Source of the DNA: Chondrilla cf. caribensis
Lineage: Eukaryota > Porifera > Demospongiae > Chondrillida > Chondrillidae
Length of the DNA stretch: 64,000 nucleotides
Reading direction: 5' to 3'
Assembly (NCBI GenBank): GCA_964020155.1
Contig: OZ026548.1
Coordinates: forward strand, 6,363,397-6,427,396
This document shows, piece by piece, positions 41,533 through 53,901 of the stretch. The notes beneath the pieces are model-generated. The model ran no database searches, was not told the DNA's origin, and saw only the letters and a list, made by a program, of their open reading frames with translations. The position numbers and the translations under genes were made by a program. Numbering within the stretch: the stretch's first letter is position 1; every line of letters begins with the position of its first letter.

Positions 41533-43667
41533 CAAACATACCGGTGCTATTCAACATGCGTATCTTAACTCTCAGTGTGGGATTTGCCCTTGTGCCATTG
41601 GATATTTCCACCAGTGCGCCAATGCCTGAGATTGATGATGAAGGTGGCTCGGGGAAGAGTTGGCCTGGTAGGGGAGAGAAGGTATTGATGAATTTTCAAG
41701 GGGAGATTTGTAGCCATGGTGACAGACCCACCTGTTAAGCATTCATCATTTGATACTGGCAATTCGGAAAACTCTGTAGCCAATGTGCTGTTCACCAGCT
41801 GGTAGGCCAAGCTTCCATAGGAACACTGAAATGTAGGTATGTTGAATGACCCCACCCACTTCTGGTCGTCTATCTTTTCATGCAAAAAAGCATAAAGAAT
41901 TTGCTGGAGAGGAGAGAGGTGGAGGTGTGTACCTGTGGAGGTGTGTACCTGTGGAGGCATGTACTTGTGGAGGTGTGTACCTTTGGAGATATGTACCTGT
42001 GGAGGTGTGTACCTTTGGAGGTGTGTACCTGTGGATGTGTGTACCTGTGGAGGTGTGTACCTGTGGAGGTGTGTACCTGTGGAGGCATGTACTTGTGGAG
42101 GTGTGTACCTTTGGAGGTGTGTACCTGTGGATGTGTGTACCTGTGGATGTGTGTACTTGTGAGGGTGTGTACCTTTGGAGGTGTGTACCTTTGGAGGTGT
42201 GTACCTTTGGAGGTGTGTACCTGTGGATGTGTGTACCTGTGGATGTGTGTACTTGTGAGGGTGTGTACTTGCGGAAGTATTATTGGTGTTGATGATGTCA
42301 TATTTATATTTAATCATTTGTATACTTCACTATGGAGTAATTAATAAGGAAAGGTATTTTCTCTGATGTGACCAACATCATTGTTTCAATGTCGCTCTAT
42401 CTCCCACCACAAGTGTTTGTTTTAGAGGTTGTGGACAGTGAAGCATTCTAACTGTGATTTGGGTAATCCACGTTTGTGTGTTTGTATGCTGTGAAAAAGT
42501 CATGTGTGGATAGTGTGTGTGAGCTGAGTGTGTAGAGGCAGTAGACTGTGGTGGTCCTGTGTGGTCGTAAGCTTGCAAGTTTGACTATTATCAGTGAATG
42601 TTACTGGATTCAGTAACATTCACTGTTAATGTGTACTGACATGTGTGAGGTACAGTGGATATTACATCAGCAGGAAATGGTCACTGGTCTCTTAGTCATT
42701 TACTTTTGGGTTATTCATACTGTTCGGGGAGTGATGCAATTATCCTAGTTACTTACTTGAGAGACGTATGACTTTGCACTTGTGTTTTTTACTGTCCACA
42801 CAACTCCATGAATACTGTCACCGAACATGCTGTTATTCAGTGAATATAGGAGTAACCCATAACGCCTCAGCTCTGTGGAGTTTATGGGTGGATATTTCAC
42901 ACTTGGCTTTGTTGGTTCACCTGGGATAACTGTAATATCTGGATAAACAGAGAACACCGGTGTAATCGTTGGTGCGGTTGTAGTGTGTTTTGACTGTCAC
43001 CGCTGTTGGTCTCACCTTCATCAATGATGGAACTGTTGTTTGGGTTGCAGATTGAATAATTCTGGCAGAGCTCCTATGTGTGTATGAGAGTGCAATGGTT
43101 TGTATGTGCACTTGTACAGTGTGTCCAGAATGTGTGCTGTTTGTACAGAGTGTACAGTGTGTGTCATACATACAGAGTGTACAGTGTGGGTCATACGTAC
43201 AGAGTGTACAGTGTGTGTCTCAGCTAACCACTGCAGACAGTCCTAACACGTGCCCCACGCACTGTTTGGCACATATTTTGGGTTTGCTGGAGTTGAGGGA
43301 GTACAGATCCACCTCGCCCCTGGAGGGAACTGTGGTGTTTTCCTCCTTAAAGAACTGAAGTATTATATAAAATCAATCTCACTAATTCTTCAAGTGTGTG
43401 TAATATGGTATAATTGTGATCAGATCAACACACCTTCTCCAAGCAGTGGATGTGGCACCTCTCCACGTCTGTGGCTGTTTGTTGGGAGGCAAAGTCCACT
43501 CCTTGGTGGCTTAGGAACCACCAATCCTGGTCCTCAGGCAAGCTCTTGTAACACACTTCTTTAGAGCAGTAGGATGGGGGGGTTCGAGCTTGTAGGCTGG
43601 GGGTTATTATCTTTACAGTACTTTGTACCAGTTGTTGGAGCGAAAGTATTAGGAGGAGCTTAAGCAT
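34436..43667 (-). CDS. Receptor tyrosine kinase with split kinase domain
   Basis: About 23 exons. Exon 1 (43667 inward) starts [16 protein letters not shown], a signal peptide. The ectodomain (43.6-38.1 kb) has scattered Cys pairs and many N-x-S/T sites but no Ig, EGF or FN3 pattern I can name. The TM segment is in 37672-37825 ([19 protein letters not shown]), followed by WCFRRNK. Kinase: nucleotide loop [37 protein letters not shown], an insert with [42 protein letters not shown]. The last exon (34436-34811) has [13 protein letters not shown] and a tail with YYNLM and YQFM, both YxxM (PI3K p85-type), while YCNV fits a Grb2-type YxN site. The first Gly of the GxGxFG loop is Ser. The layout recalls PDGFR/FGFR-type kinases; orthology is uncertain. 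Confidence 0.88.
34868..34893. repeat. Short (TG)n in RTK intron
   Basis: About 13 TG units shortly after a minus-strand GTGAGA donor at about 34905; on the sense strand it is (CA)n. Confidence 0.8.
35010..35240. repeat. 29-bp minisatellite in RTK intron
   Basis: About eight copies of a 29-bp unit (GTGGAGGGAGGGGTGTGTTA plus TGATGATGG), ending within ten bases of the acceptor of the minus-strand exon at about 34905-35006. Confidence 0.88.
36205..36482. repeat. 18-bp minisatellite at the RTK kinase-insert donor
   Basis: About fifteen copies of GACGGACTAGGGCTGGTA. On the sense strand the exon (…LRTMRKKVK) ends at 36484 and the intron begins GTGAGTCCATCTACC, the array unit itself. With an 18-bp period the frame stays open and reads (SPSPST)n. 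I treat it as intron because the next exon supplies the real insert (NDYCN…), but retention would give an in-frame Ser/Pro/Thr linker. Confidence 0.85.
37130..37577. repeat. 15-bp minisatellite in RTK intron
   Basis: About 30 copies of GAGTGCAGTGAGGCT with TGTAG and GTGGCT variants. The period is divisible by three, so long open frames appear on both strands; they lack any non-repeat coding sequence and are rejected as genes. Confidence 0.92.
37880..38085. repeat. 35-bp minisatellite in RTK intron
   Basis: About six copies with core GATGTTGTTCCACCCCTAAT, in the intron just upstream (sense strand) of the transmembrane exon. Confidence 0.88.
38308..38340. repeat. (CA)n near an RTK donor
   Basis: On the sense strand the exon ends CAACATAACG and the intron starts GTCAGTGTGTGTGCGTG, running into (GT)n. 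Confidence 0.8.
38497..38640. repeat. (CA)n at an RTK donor
   Basis: The sense-strand exon ends AGAGAAGAGTACA and the intron begins GTGTGAGTGTGTGTG, then about 130 bp of interrupted (GT)n including GC steps. Confidence 0.85.
39375..40165. repeat. 12-bp minisatellite, 0.8 kb, in RTK intron
   Basis: About 65 copies of CTCCACCCCTCA and close variants (CCACCACTCA, CTCTAGCCCTCA). Higher-order blocks recur near the right end. It yields (HPSL)n and (GGVR)n frames with no coding meaning. Confidence 0.95.
41420..41528. repeat. (GT)n on plus strand in RTK intron
   Basis: About 108 bp of near-pure GT on the plus strand, so (CA)n on the sense strand of the RTK; it lies a few bases past a GTATGT donor near 41545. 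Confidence 0.88.
41925..42270. repeat. 16-bp minisatellite in RTK intron
   Basis: About 21 copies of TGTGGAGGTGTGTACC with GAGG/GATG variants, ending at the acceptor side of the minus-strand exon at about 41745-41910. Confidence 0.9.
43090..43225. repeat. Imperfect GTACAGAGTGTACAGTGTG repeats in RTK intron
   Basis: Four imperfect units of about 25-27 bp between two ectodomain exons. Confidence 0.7.
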
Positions 43668-43968
43668 TTTCTCTGAAGGAACTTCTCTTCACCAACTCAG
43701 CGTTTAGTTTACCTACTAGTTCTGCTATGATGTCACCGGTATAAGGTGCTGGTTGGTACCCATGCGAACCACTCAAGCGTTCACCAGCACTCCTAACCTG
43801 GAATACGCCCACTCATTAATTGAATGCCACAGTGTACACACGCTTCACTGATGTAGTTATACGGGTTCCCTCTGACAGCCTATTGAGGAGGCTGTTTCCT
43901 TCACAACATAACATTATTTCCCTTTTGTTGTTGTTTTTATTGTTATTGTTCTTTTGTTTACTCAGGGA
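43668..43968. promoter_or_regulatory. Divergent intergenic region of RTK and RAD9
   Basis: About 300 bp separates the RTK start on the minus strand from the RAD9 start. It ends with a T-rich stretch before the RAD9 ATG. I see no clear core promoter element. Confidence 0.4.
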
Positions 43969-46633
<2,665 letters not shown>

Positions 46634-47139
46634 GTCAACTCACTGTACAACATGCTGTGCAACACCTTCATCCAGTCTCACTCTCTGTCTGTTTTTAAAC
46701 ACCCATGACTTTCCCACACAAAACATGCACTCTCAACATTTTAATTGCAATGATTTTTGAATATACCTCGAACCAATCCAATCCAAATGGTCACACCTTC
46801 ACACTGTGCATTGTTGTAACACATCCGAGTCTCTCGGATCTGCATGGTATTTGCAACGCTTAGTGAAAGATTATCCACCCTGCCCCCTACCTAGAGGGGT
46901 GAATATATGCATATTTGTGATAATTGTTTTTATTTTTGCTGGTATAATATGAACTAATAACGGAACAGTATACACTTTAAAATCTCATCCAAATTATTCA
47001 ATTTCTTGTACAAACAAGTAAATTGAGTTGAAAATTTTTTGGCTGCCACTAATATAAGCTTGATATAGACCTGAAGAAACAGTTTCTAATTGTGTGATAT
47101 CCATTAATATTATGTAATTGCTATAATAATCTGTTTTAT
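46634..47139. other. RAD9 3' flank and retroelement 3' flank
   Basis: Probable RAD9 3' UTR followed by AT-rich sequence. It includes ATCTGTTTTAT at 47129-47139, directly beside the (TAA)n tail of the retroelement and matched at 49241-49251. No gene is visible. Confidence 0.5.
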
Positions 47140-47140
47140 A

Positions 47141-47172
<32 letters not shown>

Positions 47173-49216
47173 TAAGGGTTACATATATTGCATAAGTAGA
47201 GCACACATGCATGTGCTCAGAATTGAAAAATAACATTAATAGTCAGGGGGAAAGCAGTGGGCACTGGTTCCCAGAATGGCTGCTGCATTTCCCCTTTGGA
47301 CTGCAACGGACAGTCTCTGGAGGAGATACACGAAAGAGCTCTCCTCACCGGTAGCCTGCCTAAGGCGATTGCCGAGGTCCCTTAGAAACTCCAGGGTCAG
47401 TGGGCCACAAGCTCCTGAAGATTCGATGGCAATAGGGATGAAAGAATAGGCTGGACCCAGACAGCTGTACTTGGCCTTCTTTCTGTTCTCCGCCAAGGCT
47501 GCCACTGCACCAGCCTCACTGGTGGCACTCAGGAGGTAAGAGGGAGTGAATGTGTCAGGGCTAGTTGCATCCCAAACCAGATGCTTGCCACTCCTCCAAG
47601 GGACAATAGTGACCCCATCTGGACGTTTTCCATCAGCGCGCTCAAGACCTGATGGTTCCAGGCGGGAGGGGACATTAGCTGTGGCCAATGAACGGTGTAT
47701 GATGCTGTTCAATGCAGCGTGGCGGTGGTGGCGACCCTGGCTTCGCCGACAACTGAGGCCATGCGTGCCCAGGGCATCAACGTCCAACCCACAGTGACAG
47801 CAGGTGTGGGGTCTGCACAAAGGGGTGCCCAGACGCAAGCCAACTGCTACCCTAACTGATTGGTCCTCCATGCGGAGACCAAGGGAAGAAATTGGCAACG
47901 CCTCCAACCAAGCTCCAGATTCTCTCGTTGCACAGGCAAGCAGACGGGCACGAGCTCTGGGGTTGGATGCGGACTCCAGGAGGCTGTCAACTGCAGATGC
48001 CACTATGATGCTGTCCCAAGACTTCTGATAATGCTGGGCTTCTCCTTCGGGAGGTGGATGGTTGTGACCCTTTGACCACAGAGCCATGGCTTCATCGTGG
48101 TTGGGGAGAGGAGCATCCCGAAGATGAGGTGGTACAATACAGCGCACAAGGTCAGTGGAGGCAGCCATTGAAGACAAAAAGGCAGATGGTGCAACTTGTG
48201 CTGCACTTCTAATGCCGAGCCCTCCTGACCTCACTGGAAGTGTGGCCTGGCTCCAGCTAGGACTATCTTCAGGGAAATGAATGTTAGTAATCTCACTTAC
48301 AATGGACTTTAGGAGACCATCATATTCTTGGAGACCCGGTGACAGAAAGCAAGGTGCTGTCCTGAGACAATGCAGCATCTTTGGAAGGGCAAAAGAATGC
48401 TTCAGAAGGAGGATGGCATCGTGGGTGGATAGATATGCGAGCCTGTCTCCCATGATCTTCAAGGCATTGGTCTTTTCCTTGAGAGTGCTGGAAATAGCAG
48501 AGACCTCACCAATGGGGGATCCCAAAAGGGTGGCCTCTTGGGGATCCACAACCAGAGCCCCCGGCAGGGAGAGCAACAGGGATTCTTTTGTGTCACAATT
48601 AAGACAAATGATCTCAGTCTTCCCTTCATTCAATTGCAGCCCAATCTCCGCACCTACTCTCTCCACCTCCTCTAAATCATGTCTGAGGTCCTCCATACTG
48701 CCCCCAAGGGTGCCATCGTCCAGATAGAACATTTGAAACTCTGAAATCAGTTGGGGCCGCAATTGATTGATTGTAAGACAAAATAACAAGGGTCCCAAAG
48801 GATCTCCCTGCTGCACCCCCTCCGCAGAGTGAATGGTTTTGTCTTCCCAAAACAATATAGAAGGAGTGGAGTAGGCAGAGTGGGCAAAGCGGAACAGTCT
48901 GGGGGCAAGGTCCAGCACCGCAGTCAGCATCCGGTCCCTCCGAATGGAGTTGAAAGCATTCTTGAAATCTAGCTTGAGGAGGGCCTTGGAAGTGTCAAGA
49001 TCATGCAGGTAGAGCCTTGCGGCATGTACTGCTGCCTCAGATCCTCTCCTAACGCCGTATCCCAATTGCCAAGGAGCCAGAAGCTCCCCCATCTCTTTCA
49101 TCAAATCACTTCCTATCACCTTGGCTGCTAGGCGACGCAGAGTGCAGCCAACAGCAATCGGTCTGATACCCCCGGTCTTCTTCTGTAGGGCTGTGAGGTT
49201 AGCTCCAAAAAAGAAT
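47140..49216 (-). mobile_element. 5'-truncated RLE-class non-LTR retrotransposon (LINE)
   Basis: On the minus strand the element starts in mid reverse transcriptase at 49216, carries an uninterrupted frame to a stop at 47236, has a short 3' UTR of about 70 bp and ends in a (TTA)n tail at about 47140-47170. A simple-repeat 3' tail with a truncated 5' end is typical of target-primed insertion. ATCTGTTTTAT lies immediately outside the tail (47129-47139) and again at 49241-49251 beyond the other end, a possible target-site duplication blurred by the (TA)n between. The intact frame suggests a fairly recent insertion. Confidence 0.85.
47236..49216 (-). CDS. Reverse transcriptase / restriction-like endonuclease polyprotein, N-terminally truncated
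   Basis: An open frame of about 660 codons without an obvious start; the conventional ATG codons are internal. Counting from codon 1 at 49119: GGIRPIAVG lies upstream (RT motif 1), then LKLDFKNAFN (about 48-57, motif A with catalytic Asp), GVQQGDPLGPLLF (101-113, motif B), FYLDDGT (131-137, motif C), and thumb and linker. A CCHC-type finger follows (C440, C443, H453, C457), then KRPDG (498-502) with a second acid at D517, the PD-(D/E)XK arrangement of the restriction-like endonuclease of R2/CRE-type elements. It would nick target DNA and reverse-transcribe its RNA. The N-terminal DNA-binding part and RT motif 0 are missing, so this copy is not autonomous. Confidence 0.85.
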
Positions 49217-49612
49217 CTATATATATATATCTATATATATATCTGTTTTATTGTCAAAATATTATGATTACAACGAAATAAAAGATATAAAACAAGAATT
49301 CTAAGAACTATGATCAAAAAGGATCACACACTCAGGGTCAAAGACACCTATATATGGAGAGCTTTACAGGGACTTTCCACAGAGACTGTGTACTTGCGTC
49401 ATTCCACGAATGCAGAAGACACTATTCTAGCTGGGAGGTCAGCCGCGAGTCCCAAAGCTCCCCCCTACGGTTCTTTGTAGAGAGTATGCGACTGACCACC
49501 AGGAAGTGAGCTATTTTTTTTCAGAGAAAAAAACCGTCCTTTCGAGGATTCGAACCCGCGACCTGGAGCCTAGAGTCGTGTCACCTGACCACCCCGCCAC
49601 CGTGACCTATCT
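49217..49612 (-). mobile_element. tRNA-derived SINE
   Basis: On the minus strand the 5' end carries tRNA-like Pol III promoter boxes: A box in GTGGCGGGGTGGTCAGG (about 49600) and B box GGGTTCGAATCC (about 49545-49560). The anticodon and T stems do not pair well, so it is not a functional tRNA gene. A unique body of about 250 bp follows, then a 3' end TTTTGACAATAAAACAGAT and a (TA)n tail at 49217-49240 that meets the truncated LINE. Family name unknown. Confidence 0.72.
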
Positions 49613-49986
49613 ATTTTATAGTTATTATCTGCGCTATTTAAAGTTGCCCTAAATGTTCAATTCGAAAAATAGGCCGCCCCCGCGCACTCGAATCACTTGA
49701 TTGTCTCTAAAAGGTTTAGAAGAACCTTCGCTGAAGATTTTAAGTTCGTCGAAGCCTTTACGCTCGAATTCTAGCCCAAATTCTAATTGTCGGTGTTTTG
49801 AAATCGGCCATTTTTCTCGCAATATAAATACACTGTTGCGGTTATGCGTAGGAATACATGTTTTATATATCCATATAATATCCACAATCATATCGAGCGT
49901 TACATACCAGAAATCGAAATGAAAATACATTATAGAGGCTGCTGTATTTACGACGGCCAATCTCAATTTTGTCCCTGATACCCAAA
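49613..49986. other. Upstream region of PHKG
   Basis: Sequence between the SINE head and the PHKG start codon. It is moderately AT-rich with no clear core promoter motif and no supported gene; open frames on either strand lack family motifs. Confidence 0.4.
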
Positions 49987-52080
49987 ATGGACGACACACG
50001 AGACGACCTAGACTTACACGCGGATGAAGCTGCCGAATTCTATAACAAATACGAACCAAAGGAGATTTTGGGAAGGTAAGAGTAAATTTTAGGGGTCGTG
50101 GCTCGAGGTATGGCTCCAAACGCTAGAACATTAAAATAATACTCCTTTCACAACTCTTAATCCCACACCGTTTACTTGTCCACCGTAGAGGACTGTCCAG
50201 TGTTGTCAGGAGGTGCATCCTCAGGGAGACTGGGAGGGAGTATGCTGTTAAGATCATCGACATGCATGTGGACGAGGCCGTTCGCCAGTCGATTGTGGCA
50301 GAGATTGACGTCTTAACACAGCTACCTTCACATAAGCACATCAGTATGTGTGTGTTGCATCTACTGTGGGTACATTGTGTGGTACATATATTGCGTTTAC
50401 TGTGGGTATATACTGTGTGTGGTACTTTGTGTTTACTGAGTAATGTATTTTTATTGTTGTTTTCTCTTCAGTATATCTACAGGACCATTTTGAGTCATCA
50501 ACATTTCATTTTTTGGTATTTGAACTGTGAGTGTTCATATTGCTAGTGTTGTCCTAGTCCCACTGTATCTGTGCACTGATAGCTGGACCGTATTATAGGC
50601 AGAAGTGAGTTGTTGTTTACAAGTGCACACTTGTTAGAGCTCGTGGGGGCGAACTGTTCGACTACCTGACCCAAATGGTGAAGCTGTCAGAAAAGAAGAC
50701 TCGTCATATAATGCTCCAACTCCTGTTGGCAGTGGAACACATGCATTCAAATGATATTGTCCACAGAGACCTCAAGGTGGGTGTGATGTTGTACAATGGG
50801 TGTGGCTTGTGATGAATTTCTTCCAACTTCTCTGCAGCCTGAGAATATCTTAATGGATGACAATTTAGAATTGAAAGTTTCAGATTTTGGCTTTTCTGCC
50901 AAACTTGAACCAGATCAAAAACTATCTGGTAAATGGTGTGAGACTCTACTTGTGTGAGCAGATAGTAAGAGGAGTTCTAGTGTTTTCGTCTTTTCTCTTG
51001 GTCTTTTAGAATTGCTTGGCACTCCAGGCTACCTAGCTCCAGAGATGTTGAAGGTGTCTGTGGAAGATGATGCCCCTGGTTATGGTAAAGAGATTGACAT
51101 GTATGTAAGTAATCTGCAGGTTTCCCATCACATGTATGTCACCTGATCTCCTCTCCTGTACAGGTGGGCATGTGGTGTTATAATGTATACTCTGTAAGTT
51201 CCTAGGAATTACTTGCATGGCTTGCTAGACCCTTCACTTTTTCAGAATGATGGCTGAAGAATGGTCTATCAAGCTAGATTGATAATGTTGTTGTGAATAC
51301 TATGTATGTTTTTCAGACTGGCGGGATTCCCCCCGTTTTGGCATCGTAAGCAACTGATCATGCTGAGGGCAATAATGGAAGGACGTTACGAATTTGTCAG
51401 TCCAGAATGGGACGACATCTCAGAAGAAGCCAAAGACATGGTGAGTGGGTGTAGCTATTCCATCTGGTCTCTTGCGCAGCTCACGTCTACCGTTGAGTGG
51501 CATCATTGGTGACGTCTTTTAGATAAGAAGGATGTTGACGGTAAACCCAGATTGCAGACTGACGGCACAAGAGGCTCTCAACCATCCTTGGCTCTGCTTT
51601 GTGCAGGTTAGCTCTCACCCTTCACTGGTCACAAACAGAGGGAGTCTTCTTGATTAATTGTTCTGTACTGGTCTCGAACCATTTTAGATCAAGGAAGAGC
51701 ACAAGATCCCTGCGAAACAAAGATTGAAGGTTAATGTTTGCTTCTTATTCCTCTTGACTTGTGTTACTTCTCTGTCTGGTCTCCCTCAGGCCTTCCTCAC
51801 AGCTCTGTGGTTCCTTTATCATCTCAAGAAGCTTCACAGACAGTCGCAGTACCTCAACCTGCCCACATTGGGAACACACCCTTACCAACACAAATATGTG
51901 AGGAAATTGATTGATGGGTGTGCATTCCGAATGTATGGTCACTGGGTGAAGCGAGGAGAACAGCAGAATAGAGCTGCACTCTTTGAAACAAATCCCCGGA
52001 CCCTCTCTGGATTGTCCATTGGTGGATCTGTTCTCTATCTGTTCCACGAAGATCCCGTCAGTTGGGAGACCTTCGCATGA
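49987..52080 (+). CDS. PHKG: Phosphorylase kinase gamma (catalytic) subunit
   Basis: Eleven exons with consistent phases give 396 residues, close to vertebrate PHKG1/2: 49987-50075, 50189-50343, 50472-50526, 50638-50776, 50838-50928, 51010-51100, 51164-51193, 51317-51440, 51523-51606, 51688-51729 and 51790-52080. The N-terminus [19 protein letters not shown] matches the family, with the Gly loop then YAVKIID. HRDLKPEN, SDFGFS and GTPGYLAPE are intact and there is no activation-loop phosphosite requirement in this family. [15 protein letters not shown] and [14 protein letters not shown] follow. The C-terminal exon ([20 protein letters not shown]) is the calmodulin-binding regulatory tail. It phosphorylates glycogen phosphorylase within the alpha-beta-gamma-delta holoenzyme in response to Ca2+ and PKA. 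Confidence 0.95.
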
Positions 52081-52142
52081 TGTCAAAACATTTTTAATGT
52101 ATGTAATCTTCAATTTTAAATACAAAATACTGTACATAATTA

Positions 52143-52969
52143 TCAATCATGGTCATATTTTCTGATTATGTTCTTTGTGAATTTCTGCTGAGTCCACTGC
52201 TCCTCGATTTGTTGTAAGAAATCTGGTCTCACTAATTTCCCACGGTGTAGTAGTCTGGGGGGCGTGGCACTGTTGTCTTCAATCCTAAGGTACACACCCT
52301 CTACTGGCCCATCATAAAATACAGATGGTGTCTCGAGTAGCTTCTTGGCCTACATGCAAGTAAACATGCAATAGTCCTCATCCCCACTGAGAACAAGGAG
52401 GTACATCAACTCACATTCTCTCGGCCTGTCAAAGTTGTCTCGGTAATACTACGCACACTCTCAATGCCAGCAGTGTGTAAGAGCTTGTCTCGTTCAGAAG
52501 AGATGTAAAACACATCTAGATCTCTGTCATATATATCAAAGCCCAAAAACTTATCCGGTAAACGCGTGTAGTGGATGGAATGTTTGGCGTACAGCCACTC
52601 TCCAAATAGAACATGTCTCCCAGGCTCGAGCAACGCGACCAGTCCCGCCCGGTGTTCCTCGATCCACGAGTCCAGAGTGCTGAACTGCCTGTGCGTTTGT
52701 GAATTGACGTAATGTGACCTATTCTGAACCAAAACCGTCATGTCGGGACCAACGGAAATACCCAAATTGGCACCATCCACTTTCTCCTCCACAACAACAA
52801 CTGGATCATTACTGAGTTTTCCTTTCTTACCGGAAGATCTAGAGCAGTAAAATTTCCCTTCTTCTCCCTTATCCATCAGCAGATCATCTCGTGAAACGCC
52901 AGATCCTCCAGCGTCGAATAAGTGCTTTGTCCTAGGAAACTTGTACAGGTCCGTTCTCTGAGCAGCCAT
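52143..52969 (-). CDS. Rnl2-like ATP-dependent RNA ligase family protein
   Basis: Two exons (52415-52969 and 52143-52349) give 253 residues from MAAQRTDLYKFPRTKH. Nucleotidyltransferase motif I is EEKVDGANLG, with Lys63 as the expected AMP-accepting residue. LFGEWLYAKHSIHY (about 121-134) is motif III, FLGFDIYD (141-148) motif IIIa, VEGVYLRIED motif IV and GKLVRPDF motif V. The order and spacing match the RNA-ligase fold of T4 Rnl2 and related proteins. Such enzymes seal 3'-OH/5'-phosphate nicks in RNA via ligase-AMP and RNA-AMP. The sequence is not like vertebrate RLIG1 as I remember it. The C-terminus is short, with no separate OB or CPD domain. Substrate unknown. The start was chosen over an in-frame extension to 53122 because the ligase homology begins near it. 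Confidence 0.82.
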
Positions 52970-53478
52970 GTTACAATGACACTGCAAACCCGTAGTGGTA
53001 CCTGCAATGACACCGCAAACCCTATACTGCGTAGTAGTACCTAGAGTAATCAGTAGTAGCGAAGGTAATGGTTGTAGCTCTAGATCTGAAATGAGGGGTT
53101 TGTGAATAGTCAGTGCAGCCATCTTTGGTCACCGGTGTGACCAAGAAGATATGATGAAACAGACCAGCAACGGAGTACCTTTTCCATCCCTGTGTGTCTT
53201 TGAGTGGATCTACAATCTTCATCATAATACTGTAGGCGAGTGTGCATGGTACACTATGCCGCAGTGGTTCTAGGTCACTGTAACCCCCACATACTTACAC
53301 GTACATGATCACAATAATCATCTTTGATCACTGGTGAATGGATGTAGGCATAGTCAATAGAAAATTGCCAACAAACAGCTGGTGGTGGTGGACAGTGAAG
53401 AGTGCAAACAGACAAAACATGAGGATAGGCTGGAAAAAAACAGTAGCAGGAGCAAATAAATTAATACAATGTTAATTG
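52970..53478. other. Intergenic between RNA ligase and BLOC1S1
   Basis: Upstream of the ligase start and downstream of the BLOC1S1 stop. A 17-bp near-repeat (GTAGTAGTACCTAGAG / GTAGTGGTACCTGCAA) and short open frames are present but no recognisable gene. Confidence 0.4.
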
Positions 53479-53856
53479 CTATTGTATAGAATCATCTGTG
53501 CGGTCATTATATGCATATTCCAGAGCTGATACTATGGTTTTCATGTCAGCCTCAATTGTGCGTGACCACTGCTCCAAGTCCCCTAAGTCTTTTAGAGCTT
53601 TATGGAATCCTTCCACCAGGGTCGACCACTGCTGGGTTTGCTTCATATAACGACTAGCTTGATTTTGTAGCTTTTTTGTTTCCATGTCCAGTAACCTTTG
53701 ATTCTCGTAGGTTTGCTCGACTTCGGAATTTAGACACTCCACCAAGGAAGCTGTGAAACCTTTTACAGAATCGAGAGCTTCTTTCTTTCTCTTCTCTTGT
53801 TCTGTCCTAAACCTGGACTGTCTTTCTTGGTGTTCTTTGACAAGACGGGACAACAT
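53479..53856 (-). CDS. BLOC1S1: BLOC-1 subunit 1 (GCN5L1)
   Basis: A single exon of 125 residues, the usual length of the family. MLSRLVKEHQERQ, a Lys/Glu-rich coiled coil, then EQTYENQRLLDMETKKLQ, MKQTQQWSTLVEGFHKALK and ALEYAYNDR follow human BLOC1S1 throughout. The protein is a helical subunit of BLOC-1 and BORC, which drive biogenesis and positioning of lysosome-related organelles; the family has also been linked to mitochondrial protein acetylation. It shares a 45-bp promoter with PRPF19. Confidence 0.96.
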   Translation of the reverse strand: MLSRLVKEHQERQSRFRTEQEKRKKEALDSVKGFTASLVECLNSEVEQTYENQRLLDMETKKLQNQASRYMKQTQQWSTLVEGFHKALKDLGDLEQWSRTIEADMKTIVSALEYAYNDRTDDSIQ

Positions 53857-53901
53857 GTCGCCAGCTTTGATGACGTCACGAAGTGACCATGTGCTAGGAA
53901 A
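53857..53901. promoter_or_regulatory. 45-bp divergent promoter with perfect CRE (BLOC1S1/PRPF19)
   Basis: The 45 bp between the two start codons contain TGACGTCA at 53871-53878, the full palindromic CREB/ATF site. A palindromic site in so short a shared promoter suggests one factor drives both genes. This is inference; no transcription start is visible. Confidence 0.65.

Noticed and set aside
41846..42344. Overlapping plus-strand Cys-rich frames (VEVCTCGG)n
   Set aside because: All arise from a 16-bp intronic minisatellite in rotating frames.
47236..49216. An endogenous viral polymerase
   Set aside because: No LTRs, protease, RNase H or integrase; the CCHC plus PD-D nuclease and the (TTA)n tail mark a non-LTR retrotransposon.
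49541..49612. A tRNA gene on the minus strand
   Set aside because: A and B boxes are clear but the acceptor, anticodon and T stems do not pair properly, and a SINE-like body and tail follow.
52970..53122. N-terminal extension of the RNA ligase
   Set aside because: The frame is open to 53122, but this part is low in family features and the Met at 52969 directly precedes the ligase sequence.
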